64,000 nt of DNA, from positions 1-64,000 of the forward strand of contig ABHC01000011.1 in NCBI GenBank assembly GCA_000171835.1, read 5' to 3'. The translations under genes and the position numbers were made by a program. Positions 55,397 to 62,818 of this stretch are shown here, piece by piece. This DNA is from an alpha proteobacterium BAL199. GTDB taxonomy: Bacteria > Pseudomonadota > Alphaproteobacteria > Thalassobaculales > Thalassobaculaceae. The notes beneath the pieces were generated by a model, which did not search any database, was not told the DNA's origin, and saw nothing but the letters and a program-made list of their open reading frames with translations. The number at the start of each line of letters is the position of its first letter. Positions within the stretch are counted from its first letter, which is position 1.

Positions 55397-56386
55397 ATGA
55401 AGAGGCTTCTGACGTCACTGCTGACGGGCGCGGTCGTGCTGATGGCCGGCCACGCCCAGGCAGCCGACAAGGTCACGCTGCAGCTGAAATGGGTCACCCA
55501 GGCCCAGTTTGCCGGCTACTACGTGGCCAAAGACAAGGGGTTCTACAAAGAGGAAGGCCTCGAGGTCGAGATCAAGCCGGGCGGCCCGGACATCGCTCCG
55601 GCCCAGGTGCTGGCCGGCGGCGGCGCCGACGTGGTGCTGGACTGGATGCCGTCGGCGCTCGCCACCCGCGAGAAGGGTGTGCCGATGGTCAACATCGCCC
55701 AGCCGTTCAAGACCTCGGGCATGATGCTGACCTGCCGCAAGGAAACCGGGATCACCTCACCGAAGGAGTTCCCGGGCAAGACCCTCGGCGTGTGGTTCTT
55801 CGGCAACGAGTACCCGTTCCTGTCGTGGATGAGCCAGCTCGGCATCCCGACCGACGGCAGCGCCAAGGGTGTGACGGTCTTGAAGCAGGGCTTCAACGTC
55901 GACCCGCTGCTGCAGAAACAGGCCGACTGCATCTCGACCATGACCTACAACGAATATTGGCAGGTCATCGACGCCGGCATCCCGGCGAGCGACCTGGTGG
56001 TGTTCAAGTACCAGGACCAGGGTGTGGCCACGCTTGAGGACGGCATCTACGTGCTCGAGGACAAGCTGAAGGACGCGGCCTTCGCCGACAAGATGGTGCG
56101 GTTCGTACGCGCCTCGATGAAGGGCTGGAAGTGGGCTGAGGCCAATTCCGACGCCGCCGCGATGATCGTGCTCGAGAATGACGCCAGCGGTGCCCAGACC
56201 GAGAAGCATCAGAAGCGGATGATGGGCGAGATCGCCAAGCTGACCGCCGGCTCGAACGGCGCTCTGGACAAGGCCGACTACGAGCGGACGGTGGCGACCC
56301 TGATGAAGGGCGGCTCCGACCCGGTGATCACCAAGACGCCGTCGGGCGCCTGGACCAGCGTCATCACCGACAAGGCTCTGAAGTAA
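55397..56386 (+). CDS. ABC transporter substrate-binding protein (NMT1/THI5-like)
   Basis: 329 aa. Signal peptide MKRLLTSLLTGAVVLMAGHA then QA, mature ADKVTLQLKWVTQAQFAGYY. The N-terminal QLKWVTQAQFAGYYVAKDKG and GGPDIAPAQVLAGGGADVVL match the NMT1/THI5 group, which binds pyrimidines, thiamine precursors, riboflavin or similar nitrogen compounds. AAGGAGG 8-9 nt upstream. Follows the two permeases; no ATPase gene is adjacent. A terminator-like hairpin follows. Confidence 0.9.
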   Translation: MKRLLTSLLTGAVVLMAGHAQAADKVTLQLKWVTQAQFAGYYVAKDKGFYKEEGLEVEIKPGGPDIAPAQVLAGGGADVVLDWMPSALATREKGVPMVNIAQPFKTSGMMLTCRKETGITSPKEFPGKTLGVWFFGNEYPFLSWMSQLGIPTDGSAKGVTVLKQGFNVDPLLQKQADCISTMTYNEYWQVIDAGIPASDLVVFKYQDQGVATLEDGIYVLEDKLKDAAFADKMVRFVRASMKGWKWAEANSDAAAMIVLENDASGAQTEKHQKRMMGEIAKLTAGSNGALDKADYERTVATLMKGGSDPVITKTPSGAWTSVITDKALK

Positions 56387-56414
56387 CCGTCAGCGGTATC
56401 GACGAAGCATCGGT

Positions 56415-56438
56415 GAAGGGGCGGGCAACCGCCCCTTC
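56415..56438 (+). terminator. Hairpin terminator after the ABC transporter operon
   Basis: GAAGGGGCGG (56415-56424), GCAA tetraloop, CCGCCCCTTC (56429-56438), 28 nt after the binding-protein stop and 22 nt before the end of the convergent LysR gene. No strong T run follows, but it could work in both directions. Confidence 0.65.
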
Positions 56439-56460
56439 TGCCGTTGTAGGAGGTGCCGGG

Positions 56461-57312
56461 CTAGCCTTCACCCCTGGCCCGCTGCGCAAGCGCGGTCAGC
56501 GCCGCCAGCATCGGGTCGATGATGCCGTGGTCGCGCTCGACCGGGCAGACCAGCCAGGCGGGCAGGACGAATTCCGACGCGTCGTTCACCCGGTGCAGGA
56601 TCCCGCGTTCGATCAGCGGTTGGACGATGCGCCATGGAAAGTAGCCCGAGCCGCCGTGTTCCAACAGGTAGCGCAGACCAAGCCAGCCGACGTTGACCGC
56701 AAGCGGCGGCCCGGCGAAGTCAGGGTAGCGGGCGCTGTGCTGGGCGTAGAACTCCGGTCCCCAGTCGACATAGACGTAATCCCCGCCCAGCGGCTCCGAC
56801 CCGGCCGAGGCGACCAGCACCAGGCGTTCGTCCATCAGCGCCGTCAGTTCCAGGTTCGGGCGACGCTGCGGTGCGTACATCACCGCGATGTCGATCCGCC
56901 CGTCGATCAGTCCCTGCATCAGGTCGGGCTCGAACCCGACCTCCGCACGGATCGAGATGTCGGGTGAGCCGTGGCGCAGCGCGCCGAGCCAGTCGAGCAG
57001 AAAGCCGTCCCACAGGCCGATCCTTGCGCCGACCACCACGCTGGCGCGGAACCCTCTGGGAACGCCGACTTCATGGCGGGCCTGCTCGACCGTGCGCACC
57101 AGCAGGGCCGCATGCTTCTGGAACCGCCGGCCGGCATCGGTGAGCGCGGCGCCGGCCTTGTTGCGGGTGAACAACGGCGTGCCGAGCTGGTCTTCGAGGG
57201 TTCGGATGCGGGCGCTGACCGTCGACTGGGTCACGTGGATGCGCTCAGCCGCCGCCACGAAGCTGCCGGTGCCGATCACAGCCAGGAAGGTGCGGGCGAG
57301 TTCGGTGTCCAT
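56461..57312 (-). CDS. LysR-family transcriptional regulator
   Basis: 283 aa. N-terminal winged helix ARTFLAVIGTGSFVAAAERI and HVTQSTVSARIRTLEDQLG, then a LysR effector domain with FEPDLMQGLIDGRIDIAVMY and the later LRYLLEHGGSGYFP. Divergent from a small gene at 57457 with a dyad at 57394-57413 between them, the likely binding site. It converges with the ABC operon, which it might control. Confidence 0.9.
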   Translation of the reverse strand: MDTELARTFLAVIGTGSFVAAAERIHVTQSTVSARIRTLEDQLGTPLFTRNKAGAALTDAGRRFQKHAALLVRTVEQARHEVGVPRGFRASVVVGARIGLWDGFLLDWLGALRHGSPDISIRAEVGFEPDLMQGLIDGRIDIAVMYAPQRRPNLELTALMDERLVLVASAGSEPLGGDYVYVDWGPEFYAQHSARYPDFAGPPLAVNVGWLGLRYLLEHGGSGYFPWRIVQPLIERGILHRVNDASEFVLPAWLVCPVERDHGIIDPMLAALTALAQRARGEG

Positions 57313-57393
57313 CGTGTTGCAATTTAGTATCGATTATTTCGATTTTAACAGCCAATTAAATTCGTTTCTCACTTCGATGGACTCTCCCCATAC

Positions 57394-57413
57394 TTGACTG
57401 AGAGGCCAGTCAA
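57394..57413. promoter_or_regulatory. Inverted repeat in the LysR divergent region, likely operator
   Basis: TTGACTG-AGAGGC-CAGTCAA: perfect 7-bp arms with a 6-bp centre. It is 81 bp from the LysR start and 43 bp from the start of the small divergent gene. LysR regulators bind such interrupted palindromes, though the classic T-N11-A form is not exact. Confidence 0.5.
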
Positions 57414-57456
57414 CCGCATCCCTCGGGGTTGGTGGCCGTAGGATCGGGAGGTTGCA

Positions 57457-57756
57457 ATGCGCGCGGACGTGCCGCCCCTGGAAGTGATGCGCCACAATTT
57501 CTGGCTCGGGACCCCCTATGGGATGGAGGATCCGCGGATGCGGCGGGTGACCGAATGCGTCGGCGTCCTGCGCCCGACCATCCAGGCGCTCAGCCAGCGT
57601 TCCGGCGACCGTTGCCTGATGTGGGCGCTGATCGCCATCACCGTCCACATGGCGGTCGAGGCGGGCGAGGCCGAGGTGATTGCCGCGGCGTTTCAGTCCA
57701 GCGCCCAGCTTCTGGAACTGAACGCTGAAGGCGATGCGCTGGGCGCCGGCCTTTAG
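57457..57756 (+). CDS. Hypothetical helical protein (99 aa)
   Basis: Not recognised. Good GGAGG 5-6 nt upstream. Sequence MRADVPPLEVMRHNFWLGTP, then a helical RVTECVGVLRPTIQALSQRS and a hydrophobic helix MWALIAITVHMAVEAGEAEV. No signal peptide. It is the first of three close genes (hypothetical, cyclo-ligase, PAS protein) on the same strand and lies divergent to LysR. Confidence 0.65.
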   Translation: MRADVPPLEVMRHNFWLGTPYGMEDPRMRRVTECVGVLRPTIQALSQRSGDRCLMWALIAITVHMAVEAGEAEVIAAAFQSSAQLLELNAEGDALGAGL

Positions 57757-57786
57757 CGCATGACGGGCATTCATGGAGGAAAGTAA

Positions 57787-58470
57787 TTGGACCAGGAGAC
57801 CGACCGCAACTGCCCTGCTTCGCCGCCCTGCTTTGCTCACGAGCTGGAATTGACGGACAGTGGCTACATGGCGGTCGACCGTGACGCGGCGGTAACGGTG
57901 GCGCGCTGGCGCAAGGCCGAGCGTGAACGGTTGATCGCGGTCCGCCTTGCCGTTTCTGCGGATGACCGGAACCAGGTTGCCGAGGCGGTGGGAGTCGAAC
58001 TCAGCCGACTGGTTGGAACCAACCGCGGCACGATGATCAGCCTGTATTGGCCGTTCCGGGGCGAACTCGATCTGCGCGGTTGGATGCGCACGGAGATCGA
58101 ACGCGGGATGCGGATCGCGCTGCCGGTGGTCGAGCGCAAGGCTCATCCATTGACGTTTCGCGAATGGACGCCCGGCTGCCAGATGGGCCGGGGCGTCTGG
58201 AACATCCCGATCCCGGCCGACGGACCGCCGGTCACACCCGATGTCGTCATCGCACCGCTGGTCGGCTTCGACCATGACTGTTACCGGCTTGGCTATGGCG
58301 GCGGATTCTTCGACCGCACCCTGGCAGCGCTGTCGCAGCGTCCTCTGGCGATCGGTGTCGGCCATCCGTCGGCCGCGATCGCAACGATCTACCCGCAGCC
58401 CTATGACGTCCCGATGGATGTCATCGTAACCGGATCCGGAAAAACGACCCGGCGGGGCTGCGGGCAATGA
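57787..58470 (+). CDS. 5-formyltetrahydrofolate cyclo-ligase
   Basis: 227 aa from TTG 57787 (AGGAAAG 6-7 nt upstream); a later start at MAVDRD would remove a non-conserved 25-residue lead. Converts 5-formyl-THF to 5,10-methenyl-THF with ATP. Family motifs: WRKAERERL, ISLYWPFRGELDLRG, DVVIAPLVGFDHDCYRLG and LGYGGGFFDRTLA. The start codon choice is unusual. The stop overlaps the ATG of a PAS-domain gene. Confidence 0.9.
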   Translation: MDQETDRNCPASPPCFAHELELTDSGYMAVDRDAAVTVARWRKAERERLIAVRLAVSADDRNQVAEAVGVELSRLVGTNRGTMISLYWPFRGELDLRGWMRTEIERGMRIALPVVERKAHPLTFREWTPGCQMGRGVWNIPIPADGPPVTPDVVIAPLVGFDHDCYRLGYGGGFFDRTLAALSQRPLAIGVGHPSAAIATIYPQPYDVPMDVIVTGSGKTTRRGCGQ

Positions 58471-58925
58471 ATCTTGAGAATCTTGGCCATGCGCTGGTCC
58501 GAGGCCTTCCCGATGGGCTCATCGTCTCCGACGCCAAGGGCATCATCCGGTTCTGGAATGCCGGAGCGGAACGGATCTTCGGGTTCACCGTTGCCGAGGC
58601 TATGGGCCAGCCGCTCGACATCATCATCCCCCGGCGCCTTCAGGCCCGGCACCAGGTCGGCTACGACGCGACCATGCGGACTGGGACCACGAAATACGGC
58701 GCCGGCGAGTTGTTGGCGGTCCCGGCAATCTGCAAGGACGGCCGGCCGATCTCGATCCAGTTCTCGATCCTGCCGCTGCCGGATGACCGCGGCGGCCTGG
58801 ACGGCATCGCTGCAATCGTGCGCGACGTCACGGCGGAATTCGAGGAGCGCAAGGCATTGCGGCGGGCGTTGAAGGACGCCCTGAACACCGGACCGGTAGT
58901 GAGCGTGCTGGATGGCGCGGCCTAA
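58467..58925 (+). CDS. Single PAS-domain protein coupled to the cyclo-ligase
   Basis: 152 aa. One PAS fold (about 8-125): ALVRGLPDGLIVSDAKGIIR, FWNAGAERIFGFTVAEAMGQ, PLDIIIPRRLQARH and a PAC-like end IAAIVRDVTAEFEERKAL. No kinase or output domain. It begins within the cyclo-ligase stop codon (ATGA), so both are translated in concert. A one-carbon- or redox-sensing role is only a guess. Its stop overlaps the convergent GST stop. Confidence 0.85.
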   Translation: MNLENLGHALVRGLPDGLIVSDAKGIIRFWNAGAERIFGFTVAEAMGQPLDIIIPRRLQARHQVGYDATMRTGTTKYGAGELLAVPAICKDGRPISIQFSILPLPDDRGGLDGIAAIVRDVTAEFEERKALRRALKDALNTGPVVSVLDGAA

Positions 58926-59548
58926 CGGGCGAACGCGTAGGCTCCGCCCTTCTCCAGAGCCCGTCGGTAGGCCGGGCGGGCATGGATGCGCTCCAGAAAG
59001 GCCCAGAGATTCGGCCGTGAGGCGTTGAGCCCGGCGCGCGAGACCGCGATCTCCAGCGGAAAGCTCATCATCACGTCGGCGGCGGTGAACTCGGGACCCG
59101 CGAACCACGGGTCGGCGCTCAGTTCCGCTTCCTGATAGTCGAGGTGGGTGGTCAGTTGCCGCTCGACGAACGGCCGCGCCGGTCGGCCCAGCCAGCCGAG
59201 CCGGTTGAGGATCAGCTTCAACAACAGCGGCGGCATGGCGGAACCCTCGGCATAATGCAGCCAGTAGCGGTAGCGCCAGTGCAACTCGGCGCTGGGATCC
59301 GGCGCCAGATGCGGGCCGTAGCGGCTGACCAGATAGTCGACGATCAGCCCGGTCTCGGCCAGCACCCGTCCGTCGTCCTCGATCAACGGTGACTTGCCGA
59401 GCGGATGCACCCGCTTCAGCGCGTCCGGCGCCAGCATCGTCTTCGGATCGCGGGCATAGGCGACGATCTCGTAGGGCAGCCCGAGTTCCTCCAGCAGCCA
59501 GAGGACGCGTTGCGAGCGTGAGTTGTTCAGGTGATGGACGCGGATCAT
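58922..59548 (-). CDS. Glutathione S-transferase family protein
   Basis: 208 aa. Thioredoxin-like N-terminal domain MIRVHHLNNSRSQRVLWLLE, with HPLGKSPLIEDDG (cis-proline) and LAETGLIVDYL; all-helical C-terminal domain with FTAADVMMSFPLEIA. Conjugates or reduces small electrophiles with glutathione, most like the small Gtt1/Gst3-type proteins. Divergent from the YciI/ECF42 cluster, sharing a region with a 16-bp palindrome. Confidence 0.92.
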   Translation of the reverse strand: MIRVHHLNNSRSQRVLWLLEELGLPYEIVAYARDPKTMLAPDALKRVHPLGKSPLIEDDGRVLAETGLIVDYLVSRYGPHLAPDPSAELHWRYRYWLHYAEGSAMPPLLLKLILNRLGWLGRPARPFVERQLTTHLDYQEAELSADPWFAGPEFTAADVMMSFPLEIAVSRAGLNASRPNLWAFLERIHARPAYRRALEKGGAYAFAR

Positions 59549-59639
59549 CGGCCAGGCTCCGGATTGGGTATCTGACGGTACCTTTCCCAAAGTGGTTTGG
59601 CGAACTCCGACACCAAAGGCTATGCCGTCTTTGCCAACG

Positions 59640-59675
59640 CCGACAGCGCGTCGAATTTTTTCGACGCGCTGTCGG
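59640..59675. repeat. 16-bp perfect palindrome in the GST/YciI divergent region
   Basis: CCGACAGCGCGTCGAA (59640-59655), TTTT, TTCGACGCGCTGTCGG (59660-59675). It is the strongest hairpin noticed in the window. It lies 47 bp before the YciI start and 91 bp from the GST start, so it could be an operator or a structured leader. Its right arm ends in TGTCGG, the putative -35 of the sigma-factor promoter. Confidence 0.75.
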
Positions 59676-59696
59676 ATCCGGCGGTACTCGTTCGTC
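59670..59696 (+). promoter_or_regulatory. Putative ECF-type promoter of the YciI-ECF42 cluster
   Basis: TGTCGG (59670-59675) and CGTC (59693-59696) are separated by 17 nt, close to the TGTCGA/CGTC-like elements reported for ECF42 sigma factors from memory of that literature. It is about 27 bp upstream of the YciI start. Autoregulation by the sigma factor encoded downstream is the usual pattern. Confidence 0.4.
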
Positions 59697-59722
59697 CTTA
59701 GGCGAAACGAGGAGCGATGATC

Positions 59723-60088
59723 ATGCTGTACGCCATTCTCTGCTACGACTCCGAGGAGGCGGTCGCTTCCTGGTCCAAGGAGCAGCACGCCGGTGTCATG
59801 GCGCGGCTCGGCGCCGTTCAGGACAAGCTGCGCCAGCAGGGCCGCCTCGGTCCTGCGGCGAGCCTGGTGCCGACGACGGCCGCCGTGACCATCCGCAAGA
59901 GCCAGGAAGCCCTGGTGCTCGACGGCCCATTCGCCGAGACCAAGGAGCAGTTGCTGGGGTTCTTCATCGTCGACTACGCGTCGCTGGACGAGGCGGTTGA
60001 GACCGCGCAGGAACTGGCGCGGGCCAACGGTTTGGGCGGGTCCTACGAACTGCGTCCGGTCTCCGTGCTCCAGCCCGGCGGGCTCTGA
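59723..60088 (+). CDS. YciI/DGPF-family protein (ECF42 partner)
   Basis: 121 aa from ATG 59723; a GGAG 8 nt upstream supports it over the ATG at 59717. YCII-like ferredoxin fold with the diagnostic DGPF motif (LVLDGPFAETKEQLLGFF) that gives these ECF42 partners their name, followed by a helical end. DGPF proteins are encoded beside ECF42 sigma factors and are thought to be their regulon. The sigma factor begins 2 nt after the stop. Confidence 0.9.
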   Translation: MLYAILCYDSEEAVASWSKEQHAGVMARLGAVQDKLRQQGRLGPAASLVPTTAAVTIRKSQEALVLDGPFAETKEQLLGFFIVDYASLDEAVETAQELARANGLGGSYELRPVSVLQPGGL

Positions 60089-60089
60089 C

Positions 60090-61352
60090 GTGAACGAGAT
60101 CGCCTGGATCGACACCGCGCTGGCTGCGGCCCGCCCTCAGGCGATCGGCGCGCTGCTGCGCTATTTCAGGAACCTGGACACCGCCGAGGAGGCGTTCCAG
60201 GAAGCCTGCCTGCGGGCACTGCGCACCTGGCCGAGCAACGGTCCGCCACGCGACGCGGCGGCGTGGCTGATCATGGTCGGGCGCAACGCCGGGATCGACG
60301 ACGCCCGGCGGCGCAGCCGGACCCAAGCGCTGCCGCCGGATGACGTCATCTCCGACCTGGACGATGCCGAGGCTGGCCTGGCCGAGCGCCTGGACGGCGC
60401 CAACTACCGCGACGACATCCTGCGGTTGCTGTTCGTGTGCTGCCATCCTGACCTTCCGGCGACCCAGCAGATCGCGCTGGCCCTGCGCATCGTCTCGGGG
60501 CTGTCGGTGAAGGAGCTCGCGCGCGCCTTCCTGGTCGGCGAGAGCGCGATGGAGCAGCGCATTACCCGGGCCAAGGCTCGCGTCGCCGGCGCCGGCGTTC
60601 CGTTCGAAACGCCGGGCGCGGTCGAGCGTGCCGAACGGCTCGGCGTCGTGGCCGCCATGCTCTACCTGTTGTTCAACGAAGGCTATTCGGCCAGCGGCGG
60701 CGAGGCGCATGTGCGGTCCGCGCTGTGCGACGAGGCCATCCGACTGGCACGGCTGCTGCTGCGTTTGTTTCCGGCTGAGCCCGAGATCATGGGGCTGGTG
60801 GCGCTCCTGCTGCTGCAGCACGCGCGCACGGCTGCGCGGCTCGATGCCGACGATTGCATCGTGCTGCTGGAAGATCAGGACCGGCGGCTGTGGAATGGCG
60901 AGATGATCACCGAGGGGCTGGGCCTGATCGACAAGGCAATGCGTCACCGCCGATCGGGGCCCTATCAGGTGCAGGCGGCCATCGCGGCGCTGCACGCCCG
61001 CGCCGCCCGACCCGAGGACACCGACTGGACGCAGATCGAGCGGCTGTACGCCACGCTCGAGCGGATGCAGCCATCGCCGGTCGTCACGCTGAACCGGGCG
61101 GTCGCGGTCGCCAAGGTGCAGGGACCCGAGGCGGCGCTGGCCCTGATCGAGCCATTGGCCGATCCGCTTGCCGGCTACTTCCTGTTCTTTGGGGTTCGGG
61201 GCGCCCTGCTCCAGCAACTCGGCCGGACGGACGAAGCCCGGGAGGCGTTCAACCGGGCCATCGCGCTGGCCAACACACCGGCCGAGGCGGCACACATCCG
61301 CCTGCACATCGACCGTCTGCTCACGGACAGGAGGTCGGACGGTGATGCCTAG
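60090..61352 (+). CDS. ECF42-type RNA polymerase sigma factor with long C-terminal extension
   Basis: 420 aa from GTG 60090. Sigma region 2 about 10-75 (YFRNLDTAEEAFQEACLRAL, WLIMVGRNAGIDDARRR), region 4 about 105-165 (LALRIVSGLSVKELARAF, VGESAMEQRITRAK), then a DUF6596-like domain (YLLFNEGYSASGG) and a TPR-like C-terminal tail (GYFLFFGVRGALLQQLGR). The extension is characteristic of ECF42 and needed for activity there; no anti-sigma factor is known for the group. It follows its DGPF partner directly. Confidence 0.92.
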   Translation: MNEIAWIDTALAAARPQAIGALLRYFRNLDTAEEAFQEACLRALRTWPSNGPPRDAAAWLIMVGRNAGIDDARRRSRTQALPPDDVISDLDDAEAGLAERLDGANYRDDILRLLFVCCHPDLPATQQIALALRIVSGLSVKELARAFLVGESAMEQRITRAKARVAGAGVPFETPGAVERAERLGVVAAMLYLLFNEGYSASGGEAHVRSALCDEAIRLARLLLRLFPAEPEIMGLVALLLLQHARTAARLDADDCIVLLEDQDRRLWNGEMITEGLGLIDKAMRHRRSGPYQVQAAIAALHARAARPEDTDWTQIERLYATLERMQPSPVVTLNRAVAVAKVQGPEAALALIEPLADPLAGYFLFFGVRGALLQQLGRTDEAREAFNRAIALANTPAEAAHIRLHIDRLLTDRRSDGDA

Positions 61353-61420
61353 CCTCCAGACTAAGCAGCGCTTCGTCGCAAGACCGCCGGTCCCGCGACC
61401 AGACCGATAGGAGGGAACCC

Positions 61421-61960
61421 GTGTTCAAGATCATCTTAGGCAGCGCGGCCGTCGTGATCGTTGTTGCCGTCGCCGTCGTCCTGATTCTCGCCGCCCGCAA
61501 ACCCGATGTGTTCCGGATCGAGCGGACCGCCAGCATCAAGGCGGCGCCGGAAGCCATCTTCCCGTTCATTAACGACTTCCACCGCTGGGGCGCGTGGTCG
61601 CCCTGGGAGGTGAAGGATCCGGCGATGACCCGCACCTTCAGCGGCCCCGATAGCGGAACAGGCTCTGCCTACGCCTGGGAAGGCAACAAGGACGTCGGCA
61701 AGGGGCGGATGCAGATCACCGAGGCCGTGGCGCCGTCCCGGATTGCGCTCGACCTGGACTTCGAAAAGCCGTTCGAGGCCCACAACAAGGTCGAGTTCAC
61801 GCTGGTGGAAAGCGCCGGAACCACCACCGTCACCTGGGTCATGCACGGGCCGACACCGTTCTTCAGCAAGATCTTCCACGTGTTCATGGATATGGACAAG
61901 CTGGTCGGTGCCGACTTCGAGGCGGGTCTGGCCAAGCTGCGGGCGGCGGCCGGGGGCTGA
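61421..61960 (+). CDS. SRPBCC (polyketide cyclase-like) protein with N-terminal membrane anchor
   Basis: 179 aa from GTG 61421 (AGGAGGG 5-6 nt upstream). Residues 4-25 form a hydrophobic helix (ILGSAAVVIVVAVAVVLILA), then an SRPBCC fold with SIKAAPEAIFPFINDFHRW, AWSPWEVKDP and VTWVMHGPTPFFSKI. Members bind lipids or other hydrophobic ligands. It stands 68 bp after the ECF42 gene on the same strand, a common third member of such clusters. Confidence 0.85.
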   Translation: MFKIILGSAAVVIVVAVAVVLILAARKPDVFRIERTASIKAAPEAIFPFINDFHRWGAWSPWEVKDPAMTRTFSGPDSGTGSAYAWEGNKDVGKGRMQITEAVAPSRIALDLDFEKPFEAHNKVEFTLVESAGTTTVTWVMHGPTPFFSKIFHVFMDMDKLVGADFEAGLAKLRAAAGG

Positions 61961-61983
61961 CCGTGATGGGGTGGGCTCGGCCC

Positions 61984-62787
61984 CTAGCCGGCCAGCCTCT
62001 GTTCGAACAGCATGCCGAACTCGGGTTGCGGGTCGTCGATCCCGGCGAGGCGAAGGCAGTGCCAGGCCATCACCAGGTTGCTGGACAGCAGCGGCTTGCC
62101 GGACACCGCCTCGGCGGCCCGGGCGATCGGGGCGACCTGCAGGCTGGTGCAGGAGATGAACACCCCGTCGACGTCGGGGTGGGCGGCAGCCGCGATGGCG
62201 GCGTCACGGATCGAGTCGGTGGAGATCCGCGCCGCCTCCCGGTCGTCGGTGCGCAGGAAGGTGCCCATCGCCGTCACCGCCACGCCGCGACCCTCGAAAT
62301 AAACCCTCAGGTTGGCGTTGATCGCCTGGCTGTAGGGGGTGAGCAGCGCGATCCGGCGCATGCCCAAGGTCTTGAACGCGGCGAAGGCAGCGGTTACCGG
62401 GTTGGTGAACTTGGCCTCCGGGCGGACCTTGCGCAGTTCGGCGAAAACGCCGTCCTCGCCGATCTCCATCGACGCCGAGGTGCAGCCGAACGCCACCACA
62501 TCGAGCGGAACGCCTGGCAGGATCAGGTCGGCCGCCGGGGCCAGCCGGGCCTGCATGGCGCGCAGGGTCTGCGGCGTGATGTCGTTGTCGTTCAGGATCC
62601 GGCTTTCGTAGAGGGCCACACCCTCATGGCGGAAGATCTGCCGGAACTCGTGCTCGACGGTCTGGTCGGTCGCCAACACCACCAGGCCGATGGCGGCCCG
62701 GCTGTAGATGCCCGGGTCCAGGGTCGAGGGCAGGACGCCGAGATCAATGCAATCCGGCTTGGTGGCAACGACGGTGCTGTTCATCAC
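61984..62787 (-). CDS. Asp/Glu racemase-superfamily protein (maleate isomerase/EutA-like)
   Basis: 267 aa. Paired catalytic cysteines in VVAFGCTSASM and VFISCTSLQV, the TPYSQAINANLR segment and the LLSSNLVMAW end match the maleate isomerase/arylmalonate decarboxylase/EutA branch. Isomerases, racemases and decarboxylases all occur in it. It lies 31 bp downstream of a D-amino-acid-dehydrogenase-like gene on the same strand, so amino-acid or ectoine-type catabolism is a reasonable guess. Confidence 0.82.
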   Translation of the reverse strand: MMNSTVVATKPDCIDLGVLPSTLDPGIYSRAAIGLVVLATDQTVEHEFRQIFRHEGVALYESRILNDNDITPQTLRAMQARLAPAADLILPGVPLDVVAFGCTSASMEIGEDGVFAELRKVRPEAKFTNPVTAAFAAFKTLGMRRIALLTPYSQAINANLRVYFEGRGVAVTAMGTFLRTDDREAARISTDSIRDAAIAAAAHPDVDGVFISCTSLQVAPIARAAEAVSGKPLLSSNLVMAWHCLRLAGIDDPQPEFGMLFEQRLAG

Positions 62788-62818
62788 ATTCCTCCGGCAG
62801 TTTCCGGCTCGTAGTGCG

